Shown here: positions 63,890 to 64,000 of the stretch, in pieces
Layout: every line of letters begins with the position of its first letter
How positions within the stretch are numbered: the stretch's first letter is position 1
Assembly (NCBI GenBank): GCA_033725935.1
Contig: MU867073.1
Span: 620,001-684,000, forward strand
DNA length: 64,000 nt
Direction: 5' to 3'
Source of the DNA: Cladorrhinum sp. PSN259
Taxonomy: Eukaryota > Ascomycota > Sordariomycetes > Sordariales > Podosporaceae
Position numbers and translations under genes: made by a program
The notes under the pieces: generated by a model
What the model was told of the DNA's origin: nothing
What the model saw: the letters and a program-made list of their open reading frames with translations, nothing else
The model's database searches: none

Positions 63890-64000
63890 TGTGTATGCTC
63901 TGTTTTGGATGTCCGAGTTGCTTCACTCAATCCCCATGGACGGTCGGATGATCGGGAAATGGGAATTTGTAACACCTGGGACGGTGTTTATTCCGCGCCA
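63890..64000. other. Upstream of the transcription factor, window edge
   Basis: These 111 bp are the start of the factor's promoter or leader. Nothing else is visible before the window ends. Confidence 0.4.

Noticed and set aside
1..64000. Transposon or retroelement genes
   Set aside because: No transposase, integrase or reverse transcriptase motif and no long terminal or inverted repeats were found by eye.
1..64000. CRISPR arrays or bacterial operons
   Set aside because: No regularly spaced direct repeats with unique spacers; genes are eukaryotic with spliceosomal introns.

Overview
This window is nuclear DNA of a filamentous ascomycete (Pezizomycotina; probably Sordariomycetes or Leotiomycetes, though the exact lineage cannot be fixed by eye). 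The evidence is short 44-120 bp GT-AG introns with CTAAC/CTGAC-like branch sites, eukaryotic housekeeping genes, a Zn2Cys6 regulator, a YAT amino-acid permease, DUF7025-AAA ATPases and a NACHT protein. Gene models below were joined by hand from splice signals and reading-frame continuity. There are two 10-N assembly gaps (15165-15174 and 36276-36285), both embedded in artificial-looking homopolymers.

Left part (1-21 kb) is a conserved housekeeping block: mitochondrial ribosomal protein bL32m (+), the WD40 protein SKI8 (+), DNA polymerase delta small subunit POLD4 (+), queuosine salvage protein QNG1 (-), SUMO E1 subunit UBA2 (+), an OAR1-like short-chain reductase (-), a sphingoid base phosphate phosphatase LCB3 (+), an unresolved membrane-protein gene (+), and a large KDM4/KdmA-type JmjN-JmjC-ePHD histone demethylase (-).

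Middle part (21-37.6 kb) is gene-poor. It holds a decayed, unrecognised gene at about 22.7-23.9 kb, an NTF2/SnoaL-like protein, a cysteine-rich single-pass membrane protein, about 6 kb without a convincing gene, the amino-acid permease with highly biased codon use, and then an AT-rich, low-complexity stretch up to an intron-containing tRNA-Arg(ACG).

The most interesting part is 37.8-51.1 kb. Five consecutive genes form what looks like a self/non-self or immune-type accessory cluster: a DUF7025-AAA ATPase (-), a NACHT STAND receptor (+), a membrane-anchored Hce2/Ecp2-like effector-domain protein (+), a second AAA protein whose N-terminus resembles that of the NACHT protein and which has an in-frame stop and an altered Walker B (+), and a third DUF7025-AAA ATPase (+).

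Right part (51.9-64 kb): an intronless 1686-residue alpha-solenoid-like protein (-), a small GPI-anchored secreted protein (+), an SRR1-like gene whose frame continues past a TAG into a frameshifted acidic repeat (+), tRNA-Ile(AAT) with a 27-nt intron (+), and a Zn2Cys6/fungal_trans transcription factor (-).
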